Shown here in pieces: positions 32,420 to 43,500 of a DNA stretch of 64,000 nt. Under the pieces are notes generated by a model that saw nothing but the letters and a program-made list of their open reading frames with translations, had not been told where the DNA came from and did no database searches. The stretch is from positions 27,741-91,740 of the forward strand of contig NZ_VDCQ01000037.1 in NCBI RefSeq assembly GCF_006265175.1. Reading direction: 5' to 3'. Source of the DNA: Paenibacillus hemerocallicola (GTDB lineage: Bacteria > Bacillota > Bacilli > Paenibacillales > NBRC-103111). The translations under genes were made by a program, and so were the position numbers. Positions within the stretch are counted from its first letter, which is position 1, and each line of letters opens with the position of its first letter.

Positions 32420-35400
32420 ATGAAGCGGTATGATTCCAAACGAACGATACGCTGCTTGGCCTTGCTCATGGCGATATTGCTCTGTTTCGGCGCGGTTCCG
32501 ATATTCCCGCAATCCGTAGCCAGAGGGGAGACAGCTCAACTGCTTAACGGGGGATTCGAGGAAATCGCATCCGGACGACCGAAAGATTGGACTTACATTA
32601 GCGGCACGGTAGGATCTTCAGCCGAGCAGGTGCTCGCGGGAAGCTCGAGCGTCAAGCTTGACGACACTAGCGCAGCTTCCTCTACCGGGCTGCGCAGCGC
32701 GAAGATGCCGGTTACGGCGGGCCAGACGTACAATGCCACCGTATTTTCCTACAACACCCAGGGCGTTTCCGAGCTGTATCTCGAGTTCTGGGATGCGAAC
32801 AACAATTATACGAAAATTTATACGGGAAGAAATTCGAGCCTGAACCAATGGAGCCAAATCCAAGTGAGCGGCGTGGCGCCGGAAGGAACCGTCTATGCGA
32901 GTTTGCGGCTGTATTTGCATGTGGCCAATATCGGGACCGCATATTTCGACGATGCCGCATTCGAGCAAGTATTGACCGGTCCCCAGCCGACTTTATTGAA
33001 CGGCGGCCTGGAGCAGCTCGAGAACGGACGGCCGAAATATTGGACATTGCCCGCATCGGCCCAGTCCAGCACGGAGCAGAAGCGGTCCGGGTCCTACAGC
33101 GTCCGGATCGACGATCCGACCAGCACGGCCGGCGTTACGGTTCGCAGCAATAAAATCGCGGTTACGCCGGGTCTGAAGTATGACGCCTCGGTATGGTCGT
33201 ACAATTTGCAGGGCATCTCGCAGCTATATGTCGAATTTTGGGATGCAAACAACAACTATACGACGATCTTGACGGCAAACAACAATACGCTGAATGCATG
33301 GACGCCGATTCGGATTAAAGGCGTGGCGCCGGAAGGAACGGCATACGCTACGGTCAGATTCTATTTGCACAGCGCGAATATCGGGACCGCATATTTCGAC
33401 GATGCCGAGTTCTTCGAGGCCCCGCCCGATCCCGTGGCGAACCTGAACAACGGCAGCTTCGAAAGGCAAGAACAAAATAAGCCGGTCGGCTGGAGCGAGA
33501 CGAACGGTTCGATCGAGCTCTCCACAGACGTTGCCAGGGACGGAGCGAATAGCGTAAAAATCGCGCATACGGGCAGCGGCGCTTCGCCAGGCTTGCTCAG
33601 CCAGCCGATTATAGTTACTCCGGGATCGGAATATGCAGCCTCCGTATATACCTATACGTATGTGCAGCAAGGAGCTTCCGTTTTGCAATTGGATTTTCTG
33701 AATGAGTTCGGCTCGACGGTAGGTTCCGTAACGTATGAGGATAACGCTTACAACGGATGGAGGCTGCTAACGGCAAGCGGCATGGCGCCTGCCGGCGCGA
33801 CAACCGCGCGATTAAAGCTTGCGATGAAGCCGGACCAGGCGGGAACCGCTTATTTCGACGAAGTCCGGTTCGAGCGTGCGGATACCGCAGCGGGAAAGAA
33901 GACGCGGACAACCTACTATACGCCGGAGAAGGTCGCCGCCGCGAGACAAAACGTGCAGCTATACAACTGGGCGCAAAGCTTGCGTGACGGAGCGGTAGCC
34001 AAAGCGGACAAATATTTGGCCAAAGGGAACGAATTTCTATGGAATATCGTGACAGGGCCCGATTTGCCGCGAAGCTACGGGGTGAACCAGACGCTCGGCA
34101 GCCCGATCACCGGCAGGGCGATCGATCAATACGGCAATTATCCGTACAAGGCCGAGCCGTTGAACGAGCCGTGGAAGATAGTGGACCCGAGCAGCGGTTA
34201 CAAGTTTCCGACCAACGATTTCGGAGCGTATTACCGCAGCGGGCTCGACGAGCATGGCATTTTCCAACCCGATTTGGCGGATCGCGGTTTGCTGGTCAAT
34301 ACGCTGTATCCGGAGAAAGGACCGACGTGGGGCGTAGACGACGGTTTCGGATGGGTGGATGACAATGGCAATCGGTATACGTTCGTCGCCTACTATACGC
34401 ATTGGTTCGTCTGGTACAGCTCAGGTATGATTCAGGATTCGATTCAAGCGTTGCGCGATGCTTACCTGTATACGGGAGATGCGAAATATGCGAGAGCGGG
34501 AGCATTGCTGCTTGACCGCATTGCGGATGTATATCCCGCAATGGATACGATGCTACACGATAAAACCATTTATTTGAATTCACATGGCGGCACCGGCCAC
34601 GGCAAGGCTGTCGGTTCGATTTGGGAGACGGCCTTGGTGAAAGCGTTCATTTCCGCCTATGACGCCTTCTACCCGGTTATGGACGATTCGCAGCTGACGC
34701 AATTTTTGGACGGCAAGGCCAGTCAGTTCCGCTTGACGAACAGCAAAGGGACAGGCTCGGCCATACGCAGAAATATCGAGGACGGCATTATCCGGCAAGT
34801 GTATCCGGCAGTAAAGGCGGCGCAAATCCGCGGCAACGACGGGATGCATCAGAGCGCTCTGGCGATGGCTGCCGTCGTGTACGACTCGCTGCCGGAAACG
34901 AAGGAGTGGCTCGACTTTACATTCCAGACCGGAGGCAATACGTCGAATCCTCCTGGCGTGACGGGCGGCAATATTTTGAATTCGCTCATAAGCGCCGTCG
35001 ACCGCGACGGTAACGGCAACGAGGCCGCGCCGGGTTACAATGCCTTATGGCTGTCCAATCATCAGCTCACCGCGGACATTCTTGAGGGCTATGACCTGTA
35101 TCCGGAGTCGGATTTGTACGAGAACGTCAAATTCCGGAAAATGTTTTCCGCCTTTTATCCGCTCACCTTAAGCGAGAAGTATACGGCGAATATCGGGGAC
35201 AACGGCTCGACCGGTAACCCGGGTATATCGCTTAAATTGGCGGATATGGTCAAGGCGTTCGACAAATTCGGCGATCCGATCTATGCGCAGCTCGCGTATT
35301 TCCTTAACGGCAATCGCGCGGACGGGATCCATTTGGACGTTTTTACGGTGAATCCGAATGATATCGCGGAGAGGATCCGAAGCGTGATCGCCGAGCACGG

Positions 35401-38400
35401 ACCGCTCGATTTGGATACCGTGAATATGACCGGTTACGGCTTCGCGGCATTGCGCGACGGGAAAAACGTATTCAACAGCTTCGGGTTGTCCTATGCGTTC
35501 CCAGCGATGGAAATTGCCGAGCAAAACACGGAAGCGAAGCTGTTCGAAGCGTCGGGCACGATTCAATTGGAAGCCAATGCGCCAGCCGGAATGATCGCCT
35601 TCAACTTCCAGGTGCCTAAAACGGACGATTATGAAATCGACCTGCTGCCGTTCCGGGCGCCGACATACGGGATTTACCGCATTTCGATCGACGGCGTTCC
35701 GATCAAAGAGTTGGACTTCTACGGCTCGAATACGAACACGTTCGACGTACTCGGTCAAATGCAGCTATCCGCGGGAACCCATGAAATCCGCTTCGAGGGC
35801 ATAGGCAAAAACGCGTCCGCGGGCAATTACAAGATGGGCGTCCGCAGCTTGAATTTGCTTGACGAGCAGGCGCGCGAAATGAGAGATAATGCGGGACCGC
35901 AAGGCAATATGCTGCGCGATTTCTGGATGTACTACGGCAGGAACTCCGGTCATGGACACCGCGATACGCTCAATCTCGGCCTGCATGCCTTCGGACTCGA
36001 TCTGTCCCCGGACTTGGGCTATCCGGAGTTTGCCGACAGCATAGATATGCATCGCGCCCAGTGGGTTGTCAATACGATCAGCCATAATACGGTCGTAGTC
36101 GATAAGAAGAAGCAAGCGGGTCAGTGGGTGGCCGATCCGAAGCACTTCGACGACGGCGGCATGGTGCAGCTGATCGATGTCGAAGCGCCGAAGGTGTATC
36201 CGCAGACGGAGCTGTACAAGCGGACGACCGCCATGATCAAGATCGACGAAGCGAACTCGTACGCAGTCGATTTTTTCCGGGTGAAGGGCGGCAGCGATCA
36301 TTACTTCAGCTTCCACGGAGCAGAAGGAACCGCTGCCGCGGAAGGTCTCAATCTGGTGCAGCAGCCGACCGGAACGTATGCAGGGCCGGATGTGGAATAT
36401 GGCCAACGGGTGGATGACATAGCAGGCTCCGGCTACATGGGCAGCGGCTTCCATTACCTCAAAAACGTATCCAGGGATATGAACCCGGCCGGGCAATTCA
36501 GCATCGATTGGAAAGCCGTCGACACATGGAAAGTGTTGTCGACACCGGCCGACATCCATCTCCGGTTGACGATGCTCGGTCCCATAGACGATGTGGCGTT
36601 GGCCGACGGCGTTCCGCCGCAGAACAAGCCCGGCAATCCGAAGACGCTGCGTTACTTCGTCGCCCATCGCAACGGAACGAATCTCGACAGCTTGTTCACA
36701 TCGGTCATCGAGCCGTACAAGGACAGCCGCACCATCGCATCTATCGAACCGGCTTCGGTAACGTCGGGAGGAGCGGCGGTGGACGGTAATGTCGTCAAAG
36801 CGGTGAAGGTGACTCTCGCGAGCGGAAGAGTCGATTATATCGTCAATTCCCTGCAGCCTCAAACGCTGTACACGATCGACAACAAGCTTCAGTTCAAAGG
36901 GTTTATGGGCGTATACTCGGAGCAGAACGGACAAAACGTATACAGCTACGTCCACGACGGCTCGTATATCGCGCCGATTGGCGAGACGGTCGTGGAGGCG
37001 CCCGGAGCGCTGCAAGGCACGGTCGTCAGCTTTACTTACTCGCCTTCCGTGCAGAACGAGATTGTCGTGAACTTGAACGCGGCAGGCATGAATCCGGCGG
37101 AATTGTCCGGCAAAACGATTTATGTGGCCAACGACGGCGTTCGCAATGCCGCTTACCGGATTGTCGGGGCTACAGATGTCGGCGGCGGGCGGTATAGGCT
37201 GGATATCGGTGACAGCACATTGATCCGTTCGTTTGTCGACGCGTACGATTTCAGCAAGGGATACGTATACGATATCGCGTCCGGAGCTGCGTTCCGGATC
37301 CCGCTTACCCGGGAGAAGGTTCCGCTTCAAACGACGGCAAGCGTGACGGGTCCGCAGCAGCAGGGCTGGTATACCGGAGATGCGACGGTTACGCTCCAAG
37401 CATACGGACTAGCAGGTACTGTCGGCACTACCGTCTATAGTCTGAACGGCGGTATTGGCTGGTCCGCTTATTCGACGCCGATCGTACTGAGTGACAGCGG
37501 CATACACTCGCTGGAGTATCGGTCTACCGACTTGGCGGGGAATGTCGAGCCGACGAAATCGGCAACGGTCAAAATCGACCGACTGCCGCCCTCGACGACG
37601 GCTCAGGTAAATGGAACGACAGGGGAGAACGGCTGGTATTCCTCCGCCTCCACGGTCGTTTTGAGCACTTATGACGCCCAATCGGGGGCGGCTTCGACGG
37701 AATACGCCTTAAGCGTTACGGCCAGCACCTACGGGCAACAAAGTCACGGTTTCGTGCCGTATACGGGTCCGATTCCGTTGGACGAAGGGAAGTATACACT
37801 GCAGTTCCGCTCCATCGATGCGGCTGGCAATACCGAATCGGTGAAAACGACCGACGTGAAAATCGATCGGACAGCGCCTGCGTACACCTTGCTCTTGAAC
37901 GGGACGCCTGTCGTACCCGGCGCAGAGGTGGAGGACAGCCAGTCCATAGTGTTTACGCTGCCTTCAAACGATGGGATGTCGGGCGTCGCACAACGCACCA
38001 TCCTGATAGATGGCGCCGTCTATACGGAAGGAACTACGTTCAGCTGGACCGGGCAAACAGGCGATCATACGGTAAAAGCGATCGTCAAGGATTACGCCGG
38101 CAACGTCGCGGAGGCTTCGTATTCGGTGCACGTCGCGACTAGCCCGGCATCCGTCATGTCTTTGATTGCGGGGTATGCTCAATCCAATGAACTTCAGCAC
38201 TCCATCGAGGTCAAGCTGACCAATTCGATGATGCAAGCGGAGCATCATCGGAACGGCGGCCGGTTGAATCAGGCGCTGCATTTTCTCGATAAATTTCTGC
38301 AGGACGTCGGGGAGCAGCAGAACGGCATCTCGGCTTCGGCCAAGCTGGCTCTGCAATCGAACGCTCACTATCTGCAGCGGCAGTGGAACGGCAATAGCTG

Positions 38401-38401
38401 A
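32420..38401 (+). CDS. Giant secreted heparinase II/III-type polysaccharide lyase
   Basis: 1,993 residues. A signal peptide covers about 1-36. Three tandem carbohydrate-binding-like modules follow, each beginning with NGGFE/NGGLE/NGSFE (near 43, 193, 343) and ending with AYFDDA/AYFDEV. From about 493 comes the catalytic region, with the heparinase II/III core GRNSGHGHRDTLNLG near 1173 and TISHNTVVVD about 50 residues later; an inserted beta-sandwich module lies at about 1015-1164. Residues 1634-1905 carry OmpL47-like Ig repeats (LEYRSTDLAGN, LQFRSIDAAGN), and 1910-1993 is a FIMAH domain. The enzyme should cleave a uronic-acid polysaccharide outside the cell, anchored by its binding modules. 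Exact substrate unknown. Confidence 0.93.
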   Translation: MKRYDSKRTIRCLALLMAILLCFGAVPIFPQSVARGETAQLLNGGFEEIASGRPKDWTYISGTVGSSAEQVLAGSSSVKLDDTSAASSTGLRSAKMPVTAGQTYNATVFSYNTQGVSELYLEFWDANNNYTKIYTGRNSSLNQWSQIQVSGVAPEGTVYASLRLYLHVANIGTAYFDDAAFEQVLTGPQPTLLNGGLEQLENGRPKYWTLPASAQSSTEQKRSGSYSVRIDDPTSTAGVTVRSNKIAVTPGLKYDASVWSYNLQGISQLYVEFWDANNNYTTILTANNNTLNAWTPIRIKGVAPEGTAYATVRFYLHSANIGTAYFDDAEFFEAPPDPVANLNNGSFERQEQNKPVGWSETNGSIELSTDVARDGANSVKIAHTGSGASPGLLSQPIIVTPGSEYAASVYTYTYVQQGASVLQLDFLNEFGSTVGSVTYEDNAYNGWRLLTASGMAPAGATTARLKLAMKPDQAGTAYFDEVRFERADTAAGKKTRTTYYTPEKVAAARQNVQLYNWAQSLRDGAVAKADKYLAKGNEFLWNIVTGPDLPRSYGVNQTLGSPITGRAIDQYGNYPYKAEPLNEPWKIVDPSSGYKFPTNDFGAYYRSGLDEHGIFQPDLADRGLLVNTLYPEKGPTWGVDDGFGWVDDNGNRYTFVAYYTHWFVWYSSGMIQDSIQALRDAYLYTGDAKYARAGALLLDRIADVYPAMDTMLHDKTIYLNSHGGTGHGKAVGSIWETALVKAFISAYDAFYPVMDDSQLTQFLDGKASQFRLTNSKGTGSAIRRNIEDGIIRQVYPAVKAAQIRGNDGMHQSALAMAAVVYDSLPETKEWLDFTFQTGGNTSNPPGVTGGNILNSLISAVDRDGNGNEAAPGYNALWLSNHQLTADILEGYDLYPESDLYENVKFRKMFSAFYPLTLSEKYTANIGDNGSTGNPGISLKLADMVKAFDKFGDPIYAQLAYFLNGNRADGIHLDVFTVNPNDIAERIRSVIAEHGPLDLDTVNMTGYGFAALRDGKNVFNSFGLSYAFPAMEIAEQNTEAKLFEASGTIQLEANAPAGMIAFNFQVPKTDDYEIDLLPFRAPTYGIYRISIDGVPIKELDFYGSNTNTFDVLGQMQLSAGTHEIRFEGIGKNASAGNYKMGVRSLNLLDEQAREMRDNAGPQGNMLRDFWMYYGRNSGHGHRDTLNLGLHAFGLDLSPDLGYPEFADSIDMHRAQWVVNTISHNTVVVDKKKQAGQWVADPKHFDDGGMVQLIDVEAPKVYPQTELYKRTTAMIKIDEANSYAVDFFRVKGGSDHYFSFHGAEGTAAAEGLNLVQQPTGTYAGPDVEYGQRVDDIAGSGYMGSGFHYLKNVSRDMNPAGQFSIDWKAVDTWKVLSTPADIHLRLTMLGPIDDVALADGVPPQNKPGNPKTLRYFVAHRNGTNLDSLFTSVIEPYKDSRTIASIEPASVTSGGAAVDGNVVKAVKVTLASGRVDYIVNSLQPQTLYTIDNKLQFKGFMGVYSEQNGQNVYSYVHDGSYIAPIGETVVEAPGALQGTVVSFTYSPSVQNEIVVNLNAAGMNPAELSGKTIYVANDGVRNAAYRIVGATDVGGGRYRLDIGDSTLIRSFVDAYDFSKGYVYDIASGAAFRIPLTREKVPLQTTASVTGPQQQGWYTGDATVTLQAYGLAGTVGTTVYSLNGGIGWSAYSTPIVLSDSGIHSLEYRSTDLAGNVEPTKSATVKIDRLPPSTTAQVNGTTGENGWYSSASTVVLSTYDAQSGAASTEYALSVTASTYGQQSHGFVPYTGPIPLDEGKYTLQFRSIDAAGNTESVKTTDVKIDRTAPAYTLLLNGTPVVPGAEVEDSQSIVFTLPSNDGMSGVAQRTILIDGAVYTEGTTFSWTGQTGDHTVKAIVKDYAGNVAEASYSVHVATSPASVMSLIAGYAQSNELQHSIEVKLTNSMMQAEHHRNGGRLNQALHFLDKFLQDVGEQQNGISASAKLALQSNAHYLQRQWNGNS

Positions 38402-38414
38402 ATGCATGCGATAA

Positions 38415-38458
38415 AAGGAAGGAACCAAGCCCTGTCGGGCGAGGTTCCTTCCTTTTGT
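38415..38458. terminator. Bidirectional Rho-independent terminator
   Basis: AAGGAAGGAACC/GGTTCCTTCCTT stem between convergent genes. Confidence 0.85.
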
Positions 38459-38486
38459 CTTGCGATGCGCAAACGATTGAATCCGC

Positions 38487-39797
38487 TTACTTTTTCATTT
38501 GCTTCGCTTCTTCGATTTTTTTGTTCGTTGCTTCTGCTGCTTCGCGCAATGCGGTATTGATGTCTACGCCTTTGGTGGCGATGTTCGTGAGTGCAGCGTT
38601 CAGCTGTCCCGAGGCGACGACTTGATATTCGGTAATGTTGGACATCTTGGCATGTTTCGGGAACAGGGCGGTTACGTTTTGTCCGGTATATTTCGGGAGA
38701 TCCTTGCCGTAGCTCGCTTGCAGCTTCGTATCGTTCAAGGAAGTCGCCAAGCCTCTGGCATTGAGCGAAGCTTGGAATTCTTCGGATACGATAAACTTCA
38801 TCACTTCGAAAGCGGCTTCACGATTTTTGCTGATCGAGCTCATGTACCAGTAGTTCGGGAACGATTGAGGTCCGACTCCGCGAATATCCGGGAAATCCGG
38901 TATTTTGACGACACCCCAGTTTTTGACGCCATCGCCCGGAGTAAATCCGCAGCAGCCCGTATAGTTCGTGGCCATCGCTACCGTGCCCTTCGTATTGAAG
39001 TTTGCGACCGTCGCTTGAGCGACATCGTAGCCCGGAATCGTCATAAATCTCGTAAGCGTTTGCACGATCTTTTTCCAACCGTCCGTTTCGAAGCTGGCCT
39101 TATGCGTTTTCGGATCTACCAGATCCAACGAATATTGGTTGACCTGCAAGTAGTTGTTGTTGTCGTTGGCGAAGCCGTAATATTGCACATCCCCGTCTTT
39201 GCGGGTCAGCTTGACCGCCAATTCGTACAGTTCGTCCCAGGTGATGCCTTCCTTCGGATAAGGGATGGCGAACTTGTCGAACAAATCTTTGTTGTAGTAC
39301 AAGCCGGACGTTCCGACGAAGGCGGGCAGACCGTATATGCCTCCGTTTGCCAGCTGCCTTTGGAGCTCGATCGCAGTCGGCTGGAATTTGTTCAGATCGA
39401 ATTTATGCTTTGTGATCAGATCGGTTATGTCATTTTGCAAATTCAGGTTAAGCAGCGAGATATGGAAGTTCGTATACGCGCCAAATGCGATATCGAGCGG
39501 ACCCTTGGTGCCGATATAATCGGTAATGCTCACTTGTGCCGGAAAATTCACTTTGAATTTGATATGAGGGAACTTCTCGTATAAATATTTGCCGTACGTA
39601 TTGTCGAACCATTCCTGGTTTTGGCCGCTTAAGGAGTACAAGTGCAGCTCGATCGGTTCTTGGGGCTTTTGCTGCTGTTGCTGGGTCTGCGGCTGGGTTT
39701 GCGTACCGGCGGTTTGGCCGCCCGAGCAAGCGGTAGCTACGACGGTAGTAAAGGCTAGCAGTGCGATCATGCTTCCGTATAAAGTTTTCTTTGTCAT
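38487..39797 (-). CDS. Sugar ABC transporter substrate-binding lipoprotein (family 1)
   Basis: 436 residues. A lipoprotein signal ends in TAC (about 23), followed by a Thr/Gln-rich linker. Family-1 features include YLYEKFPHIKFKVNF, LYYNKDLFDKFAIPYPKEGI and the C-terminal TKGVDINTALREAAEATNKK. It is an orphan: no permease lies nearby. The position, convergent with the giant lyase and divergent from the second lyase, suggests it binds oligosaccharides released by them. The start at 39797 has GGAGGAATCGTG upstream. A cre-like site lies about 217 bases upstream. Confidence 0.93.
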   Translation of the reverse strand: MTKKTLYGSMIALLAFTTVVATACSGGQTAGTQTQPQTQQQQQKPQEPIELHLYSLSGQNQEWFDNTYGKYLYEKFPHIKFKVNFPAQVSITDYIGTKGPLDIAFGAYTNFHISLLNLNLQNDITDLITKHKFDLNKFQPTAIELQRQLANGGIYGLPAFVGTSGLYYNKDLFDKFAIPYPKEGITWDELYELAVKLTRKDGDVQYYGFANDNNNYLQVNQYSLDLVDPKTHKASFETDGWKKIVQTLTRFMTIPGYDVAQATVANFNTKGTVAMATNYTGCCGFTPGDGVKNWGVVKIPDFPDIRGVGPQSFPNYWYMSSISKNREAAFEVMKFIVSEEFQASLNARGLATSLNDTKLQASYGKDLPKYTGQNVTALFPKHAKMSNITEYQVVASGQLNAALTNIATKGVDINTALREAAEATNKKIEEAKQMKK

Positions 39798-40013
39798 CAC
39801 GATTCCTCCAATTGGATCTTTTCTCTTCATCGCTGAACAAGATTTACGCAAACCTATTCGGTTTGCCGCGGAACTCCGTTCTGAATTCCGCTACGTGCGG
39901 CAAGACGACCCCATTTGTTTACTCGAAAGGAAAGGAGATGATGCCATGAATCCGGGGCGCAGAAACGATCGCTTGCAAATTGTCGGCCTAAGCGCGATTG
40001 TCGGTCGATGCTT

Positions 40014-40027
40014 TAAGAGCGCTTACA
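40014..40027 (-). promoter_or_regulatory. cre-like catabolite-control site
   Basis: Minus-strand TGTAAGCGCTCTTA matches the left half of the CcpA consensus (TGWAARCGYTWNCW) well and its right half partly. It lies upstream of the binding-protein gene. Confidence 0.5.
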
Positions 40028-40276
40028 TTTTCGTTCTAGAAAGAATCGAACAAACGGCCTTGGATAAGTATCACCTCCTGAAATCGGTTTGTCGTGTTAT
40101 GAGGAATGTAGTTTTTGATACTTCCTGTTGCATACTTGTATCTAAAACTCATTACTCTCATTATATTTTATTAACAGTTATTTACAAGGTGTTTCAACGG
40201 TTATTTCGAGACTATATTTTGTCTGTAATTCAGAAGCGGTTGCTTTTTCTTCCATTTCCTCTTATATATTGAGATG

Positions 40277-40378
40277 TAGCGTCATCCTGCAGGGGAGGCG
40301 GCATCGTTCTTTAACGATGCAGAAAAACTTCCGCTGAATCGTGGTCGCTCGTCCTTGAATTACGTCGATAGACGTTTT
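40277..40378 (-). repeat. Dispersed repeat, copy B (full length)
   Basis: Read on the minus strand, it shares 33 of 36 bases with 1765-1800, then contains a perfect hairpin GCATCGTT/AACGATGC (40301-40320) and ends in TGACGCTA. Copy A lacks the hairpin. It sits in the intergenic region before the second lyase. Confidence 0.75.
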
Positions 40379-40507
40379 CTTATTGAAGTGACAGGTCTGA
40401 TACAGGAAACTTTCAAAGCATTGCGGAAAATGCGTTCGTTGTTTGGTTGTTACTTTGATCGATAAAGGGAGGTGACGGTCTCCGAACGTCACCGTAAGGA
40501 CCGGCGT

Positions 40508-40549
40508 ATGCCGCCTTGCCACGTTTCGCAGGGACCGGAACGAGAATGA
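40508..40549 (+). CDS. Possible 13-codon leader peptide
   Basis: ATG at 40508 with AAGGA seven bases upstream opens MPPCHVSQGPERE, whose TGA overlaps the lyase ATG in an ATGA junction. A perfect hairpin GGTGACG/CGTCACC precedes it. The arrangement suggests coupled or attenuated translation of the lyase. Expression is not proven. Confidence 0.4.
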   Translation: MPPCHVSQGPERE

Positions 40550-43500
40550 ATCTTAAAACGCGAGCAACATACTATACGACGGACAAAGTGAACGCAGCCA
40601 GGCAAAACGTGCTGAAGTACGATTGGGCCAAAAGTCTGCGCGAAGCGGCGGAGAAGGCCGCGAACCGCTATCTTTCCAAAGGGCTCGATTTTTTGTGGGA
40701 GTCGGTTCCGGCGCAAACGCTTCCCCGAAGCTACGGCGTCAATCAAGTGCTGGGCAGTCCGATTACCGGCAGAGAAATCGACCGGTACGGAAATTACCCC
40801 TATAAGGCGGACCCGCTTGACCGGACATGGAAAATTGTCGATCCGAGCAGCGGCTATACGTTTCCGACCAATGATTTCGGAACTTATTATCGCAGCGGCT
40901 TGGACCAGAACGGCATATTTCGGACAGATCTGGCCGACCGCAGCTTGCTGGTCAATACGGAATATCCCGAGAAAGGGCCGACATGGGGCGTAGACGACGG
41001 CTTCGGCTGGGTGGACGACAAGGGTGATATATACACATTTATCGCTTACTATAACCATTGGTTTCTGTGGTACGGCAAATCCGGATTGATCGAAGGGGCA
41101 TTGACAGCATTCCGCGACGCCTACCTCTACACAGGAAATTTGAAGTATGCCCGGGCGGGAACGGCTATGCTCGATCGCGTGGCCGATTTATATCCCGACA
41201 TGGACATTTCCGCATATGACCGGTCCGTGTTTCTGAACTCCGACGGGCGTAAAAACACCGGCAAAATTATCGGCTCGATCTGGGAGACCTCGTTGGTCAA
41301 AACATTTATAAGCTCATTTGACGCCTTCTTCCCGGCTATGGATGACCCGGATATCGTGCAGTACTTGGAGGAAAAATCGCGGAAGTACGGCCTGGCCAAT
41401 CCGAAAAGCGGCGGAGCGTACATTCGCGGAAATATCGAGAAGGGGATCATCCGGCAAATATATCCTGCCGTCCAAGCCGCGCAAATTTGCGGCAATGACG
41501 GGATGCATCAGAGCGCGCTCGTAATGGCGGCCGTCGTCTACGATACGCTGCCGGATACGAAGGAATGGCTCGACTTTGTCTTTCAGACCGGCGGTTTGGC
41601 GCGGAACCCGTTCCGGGTAACCGGAGGCAATGTGCTGAATTCTCTCGTGTCCGATGTGGACCGGGACGGCAGCGGCAACGAAGCGTCGCCAGGCTACAAC
41701 GGAATATGGCTGAGTCATCACCAGCTATCCGCCGATATTTTGGACGGCTACGATTTATACCCGGGATCGGACTTGTACAAAAACGCGAAGTTTCGCAAAA
41801 TGTTTTCGGCCTTTTATCCGCTGCTGCTCAGCGAAACATTTACTTTAAATGCCGGCGATACGGCGGCGACCGGCAATCCTTACATACAGGTGAGCTTGTC
41901 CGACATGGTTAAGGCATTCAACAAGTTCGGCGACCCGATCTTCGCCCAGCTCGCATATTTCTTGAATCATAACAGGACCGAGAATCTTCACCTGGACGTG
42001 TTCTCCTACGACCCGGAACGAATAGCGGACCGCATAGGCGGCGTTATCGCGGAATACGGGCCTTTGGATATGAAGAGCAATAACATGACCGGCTACGGGT
42101 TTGCGGCGCTGCGGGACGGAGTGACATCGCAGCATACGCTTCGCGATTTTTGGATGTATTACGGACGCAATACGGGGCACGGGCATAGGGATACGCTTAA
42201 CTTGGGCGTACATGCGTTCGGGTTCGATCTGTCGCCGGATCTCGGTTATCCCGAATTTGCCGATATATTCGACATGCACCGCGCCCACTGGGTTATTAAC
42301 ACGATCAGCCATAATACGGTCGTCGTGGACAAGGGCAAGCAAGAGGCCCAATGGGTAGCCGAGCCGCGGCATTTCGACGATACCCGTCATGTGAAGCTGA
42401 TTGACGTGGAAGCGCCCAAGGTGTACTCGCAGACGGAGCTGTACAAACGGACTACCGCCATGATACGAGTGGACGAGGCGAACTCTTATGCCGTGGACTT
42501 GTTCCGGGTGAAGGGCGGAAACGATCATCATTTCAGCTTCCATGGAGCGGAGGGGACGGTTGAGACGGAAGGTCTCCGGTTGGTCAAGCAGCCTACCGGA
42601 ACATATGCCGGACCGGATGTCGTATACGGGCAGCGAGTCGACGGCTCGGAAGGGCCCGCATACAATGGCAGCGGATTCCATTATCTGATCAACGTGTCGC
42701 GTGACAAGTGTGCTGGCGACCCGTTCAGTATGGATTGGAACGTAAAGGATACATGGAACGTATACGGCAATGGAGCAGGTTCGGATACGGAAGCGCATTT
42801 GCGAATCACGATGCTGGGCGAAGTATCGGAGGTGGCCTTGGCGGACGGAGTTCCGCCGCAAAATAAACCGGGCAACCCGAAATTGCTGCGGTATATGATC
42901 GCGCATCGCGAAGGAACGAATCTGGACAGCCTATTTACTTCGGTAATCGAGCCTTATAAAGGAAAACGATTCATCGTCTCCATTGAAGAGGTTGCAGTTA
43001 AGGCAGGCGAAGCGCTTATCGCAGGGAACGAAGCGAGAGCCGTCAAAGTAACGCTGGCCGACGGCCGCATAGACTACATTGTCAACTCTTTGGAGACGGA
43101 AATTGAGTACAAGGTAGACGATAAGCTGATGTTTAAAGGATTCTTCGGCGTCTATTCGGAGAAGGACGGACAGCCCGTGTTCACTTACTTGCATGACGGG
43201 TCCATATTAGGCCCGATCGATGCGACGGCAGCTCCGGCTGTCGGTTCCCTGGAGGGATCGATCGAGAGCTTTACCGAGGCGTTGTCTTTGAATAATGAAC
43301 TGATTGTCGTTTTGGAGCCGCACGGGATCGATCCATCCGAATTGGCCGGTAAAACCGCCTTTGTCGAGAACGATGGCATTCGCAATGCCGCTTATCCCAT
43401 CATAGGCGCGACCTTGATCGGTGCCAATCGCTTTAGGCTGGATGTCGGCGATGTGACATTCATTCGCTCATTCGCCGACCCGAGCGATCTGGGCAAAGGG

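Larger units (their letters stand above)
39798..40545. other. 748-base regulatory intergenic region
   Basis: This region separates the binding-protein gene (minus) and the second lyase (plus). It contains a cre-like site (40014-40027), a dispersed repeat copy B (40277-40378), a hairpin GGTGACG/CGTCACC (around 40474-40494) and a 13-codon leader ORF (40508-40549), listed separately. Its remaining sequence is AT-rich and shows no convincing gene. Confidence 0.6.

Noticed and set aside
35168..35758. Another minus-strand open frame within the lyase
   Set aside because: Same reasons: antisense to the catalytic domain, no homology pattern.
35765..37399. Long minus-strand open frame (544 codons) inside the giant lyase
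   Set aside because: It is an antisense shadow of a GC-rich coding sequence. It has an Arg/His/Asp-rich, non-protein-like composition and no ribosome binding site.
38499..39584. Plus-strand frame (361 codons) opposite the binding-protein gene
   Set aside because: Shadow frame with Arg/Val/Phe-rich composition; the minus strand is clearly the lipoprotein gene.
39589..40272. Plus-strand 227-codon frame across the promoter region of the binding-protein gene
   Set aside because: Overlaps the start of a certain gene on the other strand and has no ribosome binding site.
40262..40522. Minus-strand 86-codon frame across repeat copy B
   Set aside because: Spans the dispersed repeat and its hairpin and has no ribosome binding site; I treat it as a repeat-derived open frame.
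41845..42906. Minus-strand frame (353 codons) in the second lyase
   Set aside because: Shadow of the coding strand, no start context.
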